Source: Leptasterias polaris (taxonomy: Eukaryota > Echinodermata > Asteroidea > Forcipulatida > Asteriidae). From it: a stretch of 64,000 bases of DNA. The position numbers and the translations under genes were made by a program. The notes under the pieces are model-generated. The model worked only from the letters and a program-made list of their open reading frames with translations. It was not told where the DNA came from and searched no databases. The DNA is taken from positions 124,001 through 188,000 of the forward strand of contig JAZGTN010000060.1 of assembly GCA_037783415.1 (NCBI GenBank), in the 5' to 3' direction. Position 1 is the stretch's first letter. Each line of letters opens with the position of its first letter. Positions 1 to 11,507 of the stretch are shown one piece after another.

Positions 1-357
1 TGGGGGGGTGAATTGGGGGGGTGAATTGGGGGGGGGGGGTGAATTGGGGGGAGGGTGAATTGGGGGGGTGAATTTGGGGGGGGGGTGAATTGGGGGGGGG
101 GTGAATTGGGGGGTGAATTGGGGGGAGGGTGAATTGGGGGAGGGTGAATTGGGGGGAGGGTGAATTGGGGGGAGGGTGAATTGGGGGGAGGGTGAATTGG
201 GGGGAGGGTGAATGGGGGGGTGAATGGGGGGGGGGTGAATGGGGGGGGTGAATGGGGGGGGTGAATGGGGGGGGGGGTGAATGGGGGGTGAATGGGGGGG
301 GGGGTAAATGGGGGGGGGGTGAATGGGGGGGGGGGTAAATGGGGGGGGGGGTGACCT
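1..357. repeat. G-rich minisatellite (window-edge array)
   Basis: This is a tandem array of 12-17 bp units of the form TG(7-11)TGAAT(T). Three sub-blocks can be seen: units with GAATTGGGG and many with a GAGGGT ending up to about 210, units with GAATGGGG from about 210 to 300, and units with TAAATGGGG at the end. It starts at the first base, so the true length is unknown. Every unit has one or two runs of at least four G, so the plus strand could form G-quadruplexes. Confidence 0.95.
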
Positions 358-1350
358 GAACTTTATCTTCTTTGTCATGTTTGCGTTTCCTTTTAGTAGC
401 TTTTCAATCACGGTGGGAAGAAGGGGTTGCGTTGCAGTTTTCCTTGCCCCTTTTTGGATATACTGGGAAATATGGTGTTACAATGAAAAGCCAAACGCAG
501 GGTTCTGTTCGGACTTTAAAAAAATAATTGTCAAAGGTTTCGTGGGACCGCGGAAGTAGTAAAGAAAATAGATTCATACATAAAGTATGAACATCTCAGT
601 GGACTTATACAGTTGTAAATATGACAAGAAGTTTGAGTAGTGTGGGTGTCTTTGGTCATTCTTCTCTACTAGCGGAATTCTCAGTAATATTGAATCTTTT
701 TTAAAAGAAGAAATCTCAGGTTTCGGTCCTGAAGTGTACCTTGAAGTCTACAATGTCTGTCCAGCATGATGTTGCTGCCGAGATTAACCCATTTAAACTC
801 CGGTTTATAGAATGAGGGTGGGCGGCCGGCTGAACAGACAAACCTCATCCATGGCTGTTTTTTAATTAACATCATGTGAAGAACATTTCAGGGCGAAAAC
901 AAAAAATCACAAAATGACTCAAATCCTTGAAAAAAATCACCCATAGCATTAATAACAGTCCAAAAGAGGAAGCATGACCGTAATTTGATTGTGCATGTTA
1001 TTGACTATACGTTTTTTTTCTGGAACAATCTGGTGGCCTGTGCTTCCCGCTTGTTGTCAGCTGAGCATGCATTGAGTAGCTCTATGATTGGAGAATTGGA
1101 TATTGTCTGCAACCGCAGGGAGTAGTGCACAAGATCCTTGAGTGGTTATAATCATCAGTTTTCTAGAAGCTGGTGCTATACTCGTTGCCTGAACCATGAC
1201 ACTGACACTTGTGAACTATATTATTATGCCCCATGAAAATAATATATTAACATACTATATAATAGCTACTATGATGCACTACGTCACAGTACAGCGGTAC
1301 ATTGTGACAACAAAGGGGACTTGTTCGGGTTTCTTTGTGCGTTTTCATGC
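358..1350. other. No recognisable feature
   Basis: This is AT-leaning sequence with only short open frames. I see no inverted-repeat element, tRNA-like promoter box or protein motif. Confidence 0.5.
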
Positions 1351-1618
1351 TGGTTGTTGTCGATAATTATTGTGTTATTGTTGATTTAGTTGGTGCTGTT
1401 TTCGTTACTGCTGTTGTCGTTTGTTGTTTCTGTATTGTTGCTGTTAATATTGTTTTGTTGTTGTGGTTTTTTTTTTTGGAAGAAGTTGCTGTTGTGTTGT
1501 TGTAGGACGTGTTGTTGTTTTGTTGTTGTTGTTTTGTTGTTGTTGTTGCAGTTGTTGTTGTTGCAGTTGTTGTAGGACTTGTTGTTGCAGTTGTTGTTAA
1601 TGCTGTTGTTGTTAATCG
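1351..1618. repeat. Imperfect TTG/CAA microsatellite
   Basis: This is an imperfect (TTG)n tract with interruptions (TGC, TGT, TAGGAC) and a T9 run near 1470. The open frames on both strands encode only low-complexity Thr/Asn/Gln or Leu/Val/Cys peptides, as expected from a triplet repeat, so I do not call a gene. Confidence 0.9.
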
Positions 1619-3283
1619 GGATGAAACAAATTGAAGCACTTCAGTTACACTTGCTATCAATATACACAACTTAAGTTCCGAACTTGCTTGGATAATTTCT
1701 CTGAAACACTCGGTTCAATTCACTTAAATACATCACGTACCTTCGTTTAAAAAAAAATCTTCAAATTTTGACGAGCGTGAAGACAACATTTTGTATACAG
1801 TAATTCAGGTTTGGGCGAAAAGGCAACTAAGTTAAGGATTCCGTTTATTTGGCAACAGAGGCGTGAGGAACCACATATTATAGTCTGACCCCTTTTCAGT
1901 ATAATGAGAATCAGTATTCCTTACTGCTATAGTGCACGAGGAACACGACGAAGGTGATGGCATAATGGGGGAATACTCAGCAAGAATAAACACATTCTAT
2001 GATCCAGAGTGTTCTGTATTCTACCTTAGAAAACTTGTCACAAATAATGAGTCCAAGTCAACAGATGTCAATGTGCCATTTATCTTCAAGTCTTAGCAAG
2101 AGTCGAGAACTTTGGGACTAGAAAGTAGAAAGGCATTATAAAAGATTCTCCACCAAGGAATAAGCATCTCCTGCTGTGTGCAACATCCGTAACTTTAGGA
2201 TATAATACTGATGATTGATATTCCTGTCCCACAGGTATGGATCCCTGACTTTACTTGTACGTACCCTATGGATTTGCCTGTTAATGCAGCATACAGCAAC
2301 AGCATACAGCATACAGCAACAAAGACCTTTCTTTTGTCGATAAACAAAGTGCGCCGGTTGGCATGGACGGCCGATTGTTAGCAAAACATTCAATCGTGTT
2401 AAAAAATGTTGTGACCAAATTCAACAATTTCTGTAAAGATTCATAAACGGAAATACCTTCCATGATTGGTTGATTTGTTTCCAACAAATTCAACACTTTC
2501 TTTGAATATTTGTGTAACACTGCTACAAACTGTGGCAATCTGTTTTTGATTTGCAGTTATGGCTTTCCATACTTTTCCAACCTGGGTTGGCAAAAACTCG
2601 GGCTGTGACGTTGCAAAAGAAAGGTCTATATAGGCCTATGGAAGCACATCATCAAAACAACGCATCACTGTCAGAGTACATTTTCAATTCATTAATTAAT
2701 GGGAAGACTTCCATCGCATTCAGGCACTTCTCCTATAACAAATACTGGCAGGCAACTTCCCTATATTACTTCAGATCGTAATGTGCACTTTGGGTTATTA
2801 ATAGTCTTTTAAGTCTCCTGGACCATCTTTCATGGCACTGCTTGCTTCAAATTTCTGTGCTTTACGGCGGAGGATTCAGTGGCCGTATAAGCGCAGAATT
2901 TCGAGGTAAGCATGCAGAGCCGTTGCCTCGTTGGCCCAGTTTGCGTCTTTATATAACTCACATAAAGATTCTTGTCACTTGATTGGTTGAAAACACGTCA
3001 CATGTCATCCTTCATTTTGCCATGTATTAATTGCTGCGGCGTGGACCATCGTAACTATTGTATATGGAAATAAATATAGGACGGGTATATTGATTTTCAA
3101 TGCTTAATTATCAGCGTCGTTCCTAAAACAATCGCTCCCGCTTGTTTGTCCAAACAAGGCATTGCAAAGGTTGTGTCACGGCGGACAAGGTTGATGTCAG
3201 TCGTCCACGTTATTTACAAGGTGTTTTTTAAAGAGTAAATTAATGACAACTTATTTAAAATAAATATTAAATGCATTTCGTTT
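1619..3283. other. No gene seen; short CAGCATA iteration
   Basis: Nothing is recognisable here except a short CAGCATA/CAGCAA iteration at about 2286-2321. A weak match to MITE family G (TAAGCNNAG and AGAGCC blocks) lies near 2861-2934. It is too decayed to delimit. Confidence 0.45.
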
Positions 3284-3403
3284 GTGCATTGTTGCAGAAT
3301 ATACTCACTCGGTGAAATCTGGCTTTTCTTTTTCACTCGGCTTATTATCGTGAAATGGAATAGTCCAGATTTTAACTCGTGATTATACTCTGCGACAATG
3401 CAC
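3284..3403. repeat. Short inverted-repeat element (hairpin, ~120 bp)
   Basis: The arms read GTGCATTGTTGCAGAATATA at 3284-3303 and its near-complement ending TGCGACAATGCAC at 3403. The loop is about 70 bp and itself contains complementary patches. This fits a small MITE, but no target duplication is obvious. Confidence 0.65.
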
Positions 3404-4339
3404 TCATATCCAATATAAAATAGATGAAAATCAACAAAACCAAACCAGCAATTCTGAAAAAGTCAAGTCAGACTCAGTTTAAACAGTCTAAGTGCATTGA
3501 TGAATGGCAAATCTCTACAAAACAGTCTAGGTACCGACATCACTGCAGTTCCGACAACGTATCACTCAAAATGAAGGATTTATTTTACACCAATTTGTCA
3601 TGCTTTCAGCGTCCTTTATTTTGAGGCGAAAATCTGTTATGATTTCGAATCTGTGTAATTTCTTATAGGCCTAGTTATTTTGTTACAATATACTTTAACA
3701 AAATAACCCATCAAGGTAATAAGGACGGATGTATCTCCAATTTATCTTCACCGATCAGTGGAGGACGTGGTCTGCAATGATCATAGTTTATGTCTCAACA
3801 CGTGTTCTGAATTTGATTTAAACCGTCATTCTATGCACGTAGCCAGACCGTATATCATTGTAATAATGACATATGGAACATATGGTGCTCTACAAGTTCA
3901 ATGACTTACTGCCCAGAGAAAGAGATAACATTGCTTCAACCATCCTTTGCAAATTTCGTCGGTTTTTCATAGATTTTGAATTTACATCAATAAGAAAGAA
4001 TATTATTTGTGTTTTTCTTCCTTTACCCATTCACTGATGTAACATTTCTCAGGTGGGATTCGAACGCACAACCTTCCATTCAAGGGTAGGTACTAATGTT
4101 TTTTCAAAGATCTCGGAAAGGTTACTGAGTGTAGTGCTCAAGTTTACTCACATCGGTCTATAATGGGTTAAAAAAACACCCAGAAACCAAAACACGCAAA
4201 TAAATTTGTCTGTAACATTGGCCGAGTGGGAAATTTATAATTTTTCCCTAAATTGTCTTTTGTTATTTTGAAACTTACGTAATTTAAAGCTTGCAAGAAT
4301 AAAGATGCAAGAATTACAAGATTGTTTAGTATTTGCAAT
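3404..4339. other. No gene seen; small palindrome
   Basis: This is unique-looking sequence. The only structure seen is a perfect 12-bp inverted repeat, GTTATTTTGTTA at 3674-3685 and TAACAAAATAAC at 3697-3708. Confidence 0.45.
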
Positions 4340-4715
4340 TTAAAGGCACTGAACACGTTTTGTAATTGTCAAAGACCAGTATTCTCACTTGGTGTATCCA
4401 AACATATGCATAAAATAACAAGCCTGTGAAAATTTAAGCTCAATTGGTCATTGAAGTTGCAAGAAAATGATGAAAGAAAAAACACCCTTGTTGTACAAAT
4501 TAGTGTGCTTTCAGATAGGAATAAAAGGCTTCTGGCCAGAAGTCTTTTATTATTTAAGTGAGAAATGACCTCTTTCTCAAAAACTACGTTACTTCAGAGG
4601 GAGTCGTTTCTCACAATGTTTTATACTATCAACAGCTCTCCGTTGCTCGTTACCAAGTAAGTTTTTATGCTAATATATATTTTGAATGATTACCAAACGT
4701 GTACAGTGCCTTTAA
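4340..4715. mobile_element. TTAA MITE, family A copy 1
   Basis: It is bounded by TTAA at 4340-4343 and 4712-4715. The ends read TTAAAGGCACTGAACACG and the complementary ...CGTGTACAGTGCCTTTAA. The interior has a block GTGAAAATTTAAGCTCAATT and a self-complementary patch AAAAGGCTTCTGGCCAGAAG. It matches the copies at 38.3 kb and 57.0 kb, in the opposite orientation. There is no coding capacity, so it must be moved in trans. Confidence 0.88.
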
Positions 4716-6329
4716 TCTTATTTCTTTTATTTAGTAAACCATGACGCAGGCAACCTGGCGGGTCCCCTGTGTTTACATAATGCAATGTCTCATATGATTG
4801 TAAACTCACCAAGGACCAGACTAATTTGTCAATCAGCCTCGGTATGATTCCATTGGGTCGACTTACAGAAACCAACATGGCTGTACCGCTATAACACGTT
4901 TCGCAATTTAGAAATTGTAATCGATGTTGTAAGTCCTAAATATATATGTTTATACCCACCTCTGACGAAATGCTCGCAGTCGTAACCGTGCCCATAGCAA
5001 AAGCAATAGCTATATATAGGATCTATGTAAAATGTAAAGACCAAAACATGTACTGAAGTTTCAGCTCATAATTGATCCGTTATTGCTTTATAACAATAAG
5101 CGCCACCATTCTGTTGAATGTCGGACAGCCCCTGGCTAGACACCGGTTACCAAACTGGAGGTCGATGCAATGGGGAACGAGGCTGTATAAAGCACGAGGC
5201 ATCAACAACACACGTAGACAACCAGCCCAGTACCTCGCTGAGTTGTTGATTGGTACCGATTGGTGGTCATACGGCGATGGCGCCTAGCACGGTACTGAGT
5301 GGAGTTCATGTCCATGGTGTGCCCGGGTAAATGTTACGCCAGCTGGCCCCATGCCGGAGTACGAAACCATACCAAACGGAGTTCACTCAAACGAAAAAAC
5401 AACAACAACCCTGCTAAATAAATATAGGCCTATGTAGGTTGTTGACACTGATCTTAGGCAATATTTATGCAAACTCGTTATAGTCCTATAATAAAGTATT
5501 TAGAAGTGCACAAGCATAAATACACAGTCACAATACATTTGCATACAAAACCGTAACAAGATATCTTCACCAATCTAGTTATCGGTGAGTGAAATATTGA
5601 ATAATATTCTCTAGTTTGAACGGTACATCAATAACTCTAACGTCCCTTTGCTCAGGAAACTGGCATCCTCACAAACTTATGGAAAGTTTCACTGAAATTG
5701 TACTCCCGTTAAAATTGTACCTACCATTTAACAACAAATTGAATTATTTCACTGAGAGTTTTGTTTACGGACGAACAGTTTTTAGATACCAAAAATATCA
5801 CTTGAACATCAGTTATGTGTTTGTGATGTAACTCTATGAGACCACACATACGTGAAGTGTGTGCTATTCAATACGCATTGCGTCAAACCCAGCAGGCACA
5901 CGTAACAATAAAGCCTGTAAACTAATTGCATCTCACGTACTTTTGTCTCGAGAGGCAAGAGCTTTGTCAAGTACACTTTAAATCTTGAATCCACTCTGCC
6001 TGAGGAATAATATTGCTTTAAAAAATTGTTTTTGCATAATTGATTACTTAGAAAAACGCTAATCCCAGGATTTAAAGCCCTGGCCTCATCACAATGCACA
6101 TTTTTTGTATATAAACAGGGGTTGTAATCGCCGGGTCTGAGCTCGAAATAGAAATTATTTCCATCGTGGTTCTTGTCGTTGAAGCACACTTATCAGAAAT
6201 TGTTTTTTCACGGGCCTGGTTATAAACCCTCCCCCCCAAAAAAAAAAAAATTTAAAATCACGGCTACAGACTTTCAGTTTCTTTTTTCTCGTTAAAAACA
6301 CCACATTTTTTCCCTCTTAAAGTACAAGG
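4716..6329. other. No recognisable feature
   Basis: No repeat family or protein motif was recognised. The longest open frame is 126 codons on the minus strand (5809-6189). It has no recognisable domain and no match in composition to a repeat, so I leave it uncalled. Confidence 0.4.
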
Positions 6330-6725
6330 ATGTCATTATCAAAGATCAATATCTGAACTTGTGTGATCCTACACCACAGTTGCACTTGGAGAAATAACAA
6401 TGTTTTTAAGACAGAAGTAAACAGTAAAATGAATATCTACATGAACTTTTGGGCCGACGAGAAGTAATAAACCGGTGAAAATTTCAGCTCAATTAGTTAT
6501 CGGAAACAAGAGAAAATATTTGAAACCCCATCGTATCTTTCCACATTTCACTACATCGAATTTCAGACATGCAAGATCGAAACTAATTGTTTTAAAAAGT
6601 AAACTTACGCATTTCAAGCAACAATATTTCAAGGGTAGTTTCAACCATTGATGACAATCTTTATACCATATATTATGTGTGAACGTTTACATTTTCAATC
6701 TTACAAACGTTTTAGTTACGCCCAC
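6330..6725. mobile_element. Decayed TTAA-type MITE (family C-like)
   Basis: The internal blocks GTGAAAATTTCAGCTCAATT and ACTTGTGTGATCC...CAC, and the terminal CTTTATACCATATATTATGTGTGAA, match the intact family C copies at 8.3 and 35.3 kb. The outer ends are eroded and no TTAA pair remains. It lies directly against the next element. Confidence 0.55.
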
Positions 6726-6731
6726 CATTTA

Positions 6732-7146
6732 GAGGTATTATACAGGATTGGTAGAGCTGACAAAAACCCCGCAAACAGTGTTCATGTTTTGTGTGATCAA
6801 CCATTATATAGGCCTACATGTACATGCAACAACAAATCTGTGAACATTTGAGCTCAATCCGTTGTGCGAGTCAGGAGAAAATAGTGAAAAATCACGCACA
6901 ATTTTCAGCATGTTAACACATTGTCCTTAATTTGGTTGTAACAGGAATTAACAGATGCGGGTTTTTTTGGTTTTTTGGGGGGGAGGGGGGGTATAGGTGT
7001 TCAGTATATAGCCTAGTTTTCTCGAATATGACTTCATTTCATATGGCAATATTTCACAATGGTTCTAGCATGAACTTCATAATCAGTAAGCTTTCAGACT
7101 AAAACTTACAAAATTCTTACCAATCCTGTATTAATATTACCTTTAA
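6732..7146. mobile_element. TTAA MITE, family B copy 1
   Basis: The left end is GAGGTATTATACAGGATTGG and the right end is CCAATCCTGTATTAATATTA then CCTTTAA. The interior carries AGTGTTCATGTTTTGTGTGA and a block like TGAGCTCAATCCGTTGT. A T/G-rich expansion sits at about 6960-6992. Family B copies also lie at 11.1, 22.3, 27.0, 29.7, 39.2 and 40.9 kb. Confidence 0.8.
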
Positions 7147-7312
7147 GGTGTGAGTACCATAGTTCATGACCCAGCCCGGCTGGATATCGAGAATATATTA
7201 AATTTATCCACATGGTTATTATTATGACAACTTGGTGTTTTTTTGATATCTGATATTTCGAAGGCAATCTCAAGCGTCGACATCTGCAGACCTAAACTTC
7301 CCGTCCCCACAG

Positions 7313-7433
7313 GGCTTCCGGCACAAAGGTCAACCAATCCAACAGGGGTTTAGAGAGCGTATCTTCGTACCCAGGCCTGGGGCAACACGGACCGTCCCCC
7401 TATCCGTTGGGAACTACTTCCTCTGGGTCAAAG
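7313..7433 (+). other. Candidate internal exon (unproven)
   Basis: A frame open from 7247 to 7444 includes a 121-bp stretch, GC-richer than its surroundings, between CCCGTCCCCACAG and AAAG|GTAAAG. This fits a splice acceptor and donor. The translation begins GFRHKGQPIQQGF and ends GNYFLWVKG. Its mixed composition is more protein-like than neighbouring frames. I do not recognise the protein and no partner exon is visible in the window. It could equally be chance or a gene relic. Confidence 0.2.
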
Positions 7434-8190
7434 GTAAAGTTTTCTAAGAGAACGGGGAAGGAGTAGGCGGTCGGGCGGGAGATCTGAACGGGATTAACCC
7501 TTAGGCGTAGGAGTCACGGATGGGCATTCCACTGCCCCATAGTACATTCGCCTGTATTCAATTCACTTTACTCGACCTAAAAAACATGTGCATTCCCTGT
7601 GCAATTATGGTCTCACTTTTATTAAAACCTCGAACACTTTGTTTTTATAATGCAATACCTGGACACAAACGCTTTTTAAAAGCAGAAATGTTGCTTGGCG
7701 TATTCGCAAAGCAGAAACACTTACGAGGGGGCAACATTATCAGTAACGATAATTACAATGGTATTCTAACTGGTAACCATTTTTATGTGCTATGCAAATT
7801 TTGCACATACCGGTTTTTATGATGGAGTTTGTTTGGGGCTGCTGAGTCCTGCAGATACATTGACCTCCTCATCGCATTCTCGAACAGCCGACGCCATATG
7901 ATTCATTACTTGAAAACATGCTGAGAATCAGGAGAAAGTATGTTTTGAAAAGAGAGTAAGCACTCCGTTTGATTAAAGAGGAAATACAATCCGAGAAACG
8001 TAAATATCAAACCACCCACGCCCTTTTACGAAAAAAAATTTTCAACCGAAAATTAAGAAGGACGGGAGGTGAGCTTGAATACCCCTTGCAAGAAGGCTAC
8101 AACTTTAAGTGAAACTGCGTGTAAATTTACATGCTCTTTATTGCATCAACGTTAGTATCAGCAGTGTAATCCCATACGAGCGACCTTAAA
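7434..8190. other. No gene recognised
   Basis: No repeat family was seen. A 100-codon open frame at 7520-7822 has no recognisable domain and no supporting context. Confidence 0.4.
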
Positions 8191-8880
8191 GGCGTGGCCG
8201 AGCGGCGGATAAGAACACCGGACTCAAGCTCTGGTGTTTCTGATCAGCAGAGTGTGGGTCCGAGTCCCGGTCGTGACAAAGGGTGTGTACAACATTGGTA
8301 AGATTGAAAAAATAAATGTTCACAGATTTGCACATAACTTACATGGTATAAAGATGATCATGATGGAAAATTTCCCTTGAAATAGTTTTGCTTGAAATGC
8401 CATAGTTTTTAGGAAATGAGTAAAACGATAGTCTTTATCATGCAGGATAAAATCCGATGTTTGACCAAAAGTTAAAACATATAAAGGGATTTTTCACTGT
8501 TTTCTCATGTATATGTTGGGTCACATCAAGTGTGGATACAGGACTTTGGCAATTACCAATGTTGCACACACCCTTTAAGCATGACACTTAACTATTATTG
8601 CTGCGTCCTTCGGATGGGACGTAAAGCCGTTGGTCCCGTGTGTTGTGTAATGCACGTAAAAGAACCCAGTGCATTTATCGTAAAAGAGAATGTGTTCGCC
8701 CCGACGTTGGTCTGATCGGCAGCATATTGCGCACAGCACCCTGTAAACCATTATTACATTGTGCTATGTAAAGGAATAGGTCTCAAACCTCAAAACGTAG
8801 CTCCACATAACTTGCAGGAACAAAATACTGAGCGCTTTGATACGCCCCTAGGGGTGTGATAAAGCGCTGTATTATTATTA
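8191..8880 (+). mobile_element. tRNA-Leu-headed SINE, interrupted by a MITE
   Basis: The head (8191-8277) has a Leu-type box A (TGGCCGAGCGG), a CAA-anticodon-like loop in CCGGACTCAAGCTCTGG, and box B GGGTCCGAGTCCC. The acceptor ends do not pair, so this is not a working tRNA gene. The body resumes at about 8579 with GCATGACACTTAACTATT, TCCTTCGGATGGGACG, CACGTAAAAGAACCCAGTGC and AAAGCGCTGTATTATTATTA. These are typical of tRNA-derived SINEs with a conserved central domain and an ATT tail. The 3' part recurs at 23.4-23.6 kb in reverse. Transcription would be by RNA polymerase III from the A and B boxes. Confidence 0.8.
8278..8578. mobile_element. TTAA MITE, family C copy 1 (nested in SINE)
   Basis: The left end is AAGGGTGTGTACAACATTGG and the right end is CCAATGTTGCACACACCCTT then TAA (TTAA at 8575-8578). 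The interior matches the copy at 35.3 kb in the opposite orientation. It splits the SINE between its tRNA head and central domain. The left TTAA is not intact. Confidence 0.82.
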
Positions 8881-9554
8881 CTAAAGGTGCGGTCTCGATT
8901 GGTTTTTGTCACCGTTATGCTGGAACTCTCAACCAAATCACATTCAATCACTAGGGTCGAAACGTCAGGCCACTAACTTATTTTTTGCATTTATACCACA
9001 GGTCCTTTTGGTTGGTAAGCAGTTTGCAACAGCTAATTCTATTTTCCCAAATCACATTCGTAACATCAACTCACTTCAGACCTTCTAAATTAAAAACTTA
9101 CCATTTTGATAGCTTTCTTTATAGCAGCGCATTATATCTTTGGAAAATGCTCTTTATAAGTCTTATAATTATGCTGATTTATTGGCAAAATTATCAAAAA
9201 AAAACCCAATAAAAGTAGCATGTGAAAGTTTTAGCTGAATGCAGTGTCTACTTGCTGAGAAAACAGCCAAAATCTGTCACGGTATTGTCACAGGAACGTC
9301 GTATCCATCCACGTTTAGCGAGGTGATAGTGGGTACCAACCGCATCTATAGCCGCAGCCGCTTCGCGAACGGACACCAACCCTCAGAAAATAAATGCGTA
9401 AATGCGTAAATGGTTTCTCAGATTCAAACGTTTTCGTGTCCAAAAGTTATATATCACTTCGAAGGGAATCCTTTCTAAAAAATAGCTCACTCACCAAGTA
9501 AGTTTTTATGATCATTATTTGTTGGGGGTGTTCACCAATCTATGACACCTTTAA
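8881..9554. mobile_element. TTAA MITE, family D copy 1, enlarged
   Basis: The left end is CTAAAGGTGCGGTCTCGATT. The right end is CACCAATCTATGACACCTTT then AA (TTAA 9551-9554). The centre has CATCCACGTTTAGCGAGG and GGGTACCAACCGCATCT, shared with 19.3-19.7 kb and, diverged and reversed, 45.2-45.6 kb. It is longer than its relatives by roughly 200 bp (about 8915-9090). That extra part includes TAGGGTCGAAACGTCAGGCC, a motif seen reversed at 25.44 kb. Confidence 0.65.
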
Positions 9555-11144
9555 ACGTAACCTAACCGTTTATGTAACTTGCGAAAATGAGCTGCAGCCA
9601 ACGGACGCATTTAAACCTGACTTATCTCTTCCCTATGTCTCACTGTTTTTGATTGCCAACAAGTTGTAGTTTCACCCGTAATGTTTCTTTTAGCTACATC
9701 CGGAGAAGCAGAGTCATGTTCGATCTAGTTTGTATACATTTGTTTTGTCCCACCCCATCTGTTCCAATTTGTCTTCAGAAATGATGTTGATGCACCACTC
9801 TGTTGACACAAAATAATAACTCTGATGATCCGTGAAAATTTGATATTGATTTAAAAAAGAGGTAAACGCATGATCTTAGAATATTTTTTATAAAACTTTA
9901 AAGCGAGAGGCATTTTTCGGCAGTTGATTTTGTCACACTAATTTGAATATTGACCGAGTGACCTCGCGGATTAAATCACAAACAAGACACCTTGTTTTGG
10001 GTTTGGATCTATTTCTTCAAACAGAACATTTTATGTGAAGTCAATGCCATTGCCCAGATATTATCTTTCCAGGCTATTTTTCCTTTTTGGGGCATTTCTA
10101 GCTTCGTAGAAAATCTTAAATTTTGCACTTCGATCCACTCCCAGACATAAAGCCAATAAAAACAGGTTCAAATTTCAGACTGTTCCCCATTTCAAATTTC
10201 AAATTTACACAAAAATAATGTAGACTTCATGCACAATGTAAGGTAAAAAGAAGAAGATATACGATAGAGACTGTGCACGCTTTTCTCCAAATCAAACCTG
10301 ACCTTTTGTGACCTTGCAAGCGCGTGATATCTTAAACTGGCATGTCACGCGGTTCCCCAATTATCGCAAGCATGCTCGGTGATTTAGTTCTCGAGGTATG
10401 TTTTTTCCAGGTCACAGCCGTAGACTAGGCCCATCAGTCCACCTCACTCAACTGCTAAAGCCACCGTCTGACTTCTTCATTGCATGTGTGGCTCGATAAT
10501 GCATTATTCAGGCTGTATTGGATTAATGCAGACCTGGCCGGGACAGTCACATAACAAACAGTCACCTCAACTGCCTTGTAGGCTTTTACTCAAGGTGCAT
10601 CTTCTATTCCGGATCGTTCCATCATCCACGGATAGAATTTATAAAAAAAAACCAGGGGCCAATTTGCTCGAGCTACCTTCCTTTATTACTAAAAGCAAAA
10701 TGGCACGTTTCTGTGCAGGTTTTGCACCAGGAACCGGTTTACCTACCGGATGCGATAAATTTCAGCTGGTTCCCGCTGACCTCAATAAATAACTTCATGA
10801 GGAAATAATAGTGCTTTGAACGAGCTGTGGGACACCATTGTCACACTAAATAGACTGGCAAAACCATGTGCCAAAGCCTTACGAAAATGGTCTAATTTTT
10901 AAACCACAATTCTATGTAAATCGAAGATTTGAAGGTCGTGCGTTTTTAGGGATTGTTGAAAAATATTGTCCATTATTGTGGCCTGACGTTGTTGCATTTG
11001 AACCCGAGGCATTTGGGATATACCGGAGCCTAAAAAACATAAATTGTTATGGTTGCAAACAATAAATGTTGGTAAATTTTCCAAAGATGGAGTCTTGCCT
11101 GTTAACACACTCATTCAGTGTTGTTTGTATATTTGGGATTTGCC
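9555..11144. other. No recognisable feature
   Basis: There is no repeat family or domain. A 102-codon open frame (10484-10792) lacks recognisable features. Confidence 0.4.
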
Positions 11145-11507
11145 TTAAAGGTATTATACAAGATCGGTAGAGCTGACAAAATAATCACAGACAGTGTTCA
11201 TGTTTTGTGTAGTCAACCACATACATGAAATAACAAACCTGTGAAAATTTGAGCTCAATTGGTCATCGAGGTCACGAGAAAATAGTGAAAAGAGACCTTA
11301 TGTGTTTTCTGTTTTTCAAACATCGAGTTTATTATCGCGCGCGATAAAAACTATTGTTTTACTCATTTCTCAGAAACGATAGCATTTTAGGCAGAAATAT
11401 TTTAAGGAACCCTTTCTACCATTACTTACTTTAAATCATGTAAGTTATGTGTGAATCTGTGAACATTTGTGTTTTTCGATCTTACCAATAGTGTACAGGG
11501 CCTTTAA
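11145..11507. mobile_element. TTAA MITE, family B copy 2 (asymmetric ends)
   Basis: TTAA lies at 11145-11148 and 11504-11507. The left end is TTAAAGGTATTATACAAGAT. The right end reads CTTACCAATAGTGTACAGGG then CCTTTAA, so the two ends are unequal. The centre contains the 12-bp palindrome ATCGCGCGCGAT. An almost complete inverted copy lies at 40.86-41.21 kb with the same asymmetry, so this is a fixed subfamily and not one damaged copy. Confidence 0.88.

Noticed and set aside
1..357. Telomere repeat
   Set aside because: Units are TG(n)TGAAT(T) and of variable length, not TTAGGG or another known telomere repeat, and the array is oriented into ordinary sequence.
1367..1669. Thr/Asn-rich protein on the minus strand
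   Set aside because: It is a translation of the TTG microsatellite with no other features.
8191..8277. tRNA-Leu (CAA) gene
   Set aside because: Box A and box B are good, but the acceptor ends do not pair and SINE body sequence follows. It is a SINE head.
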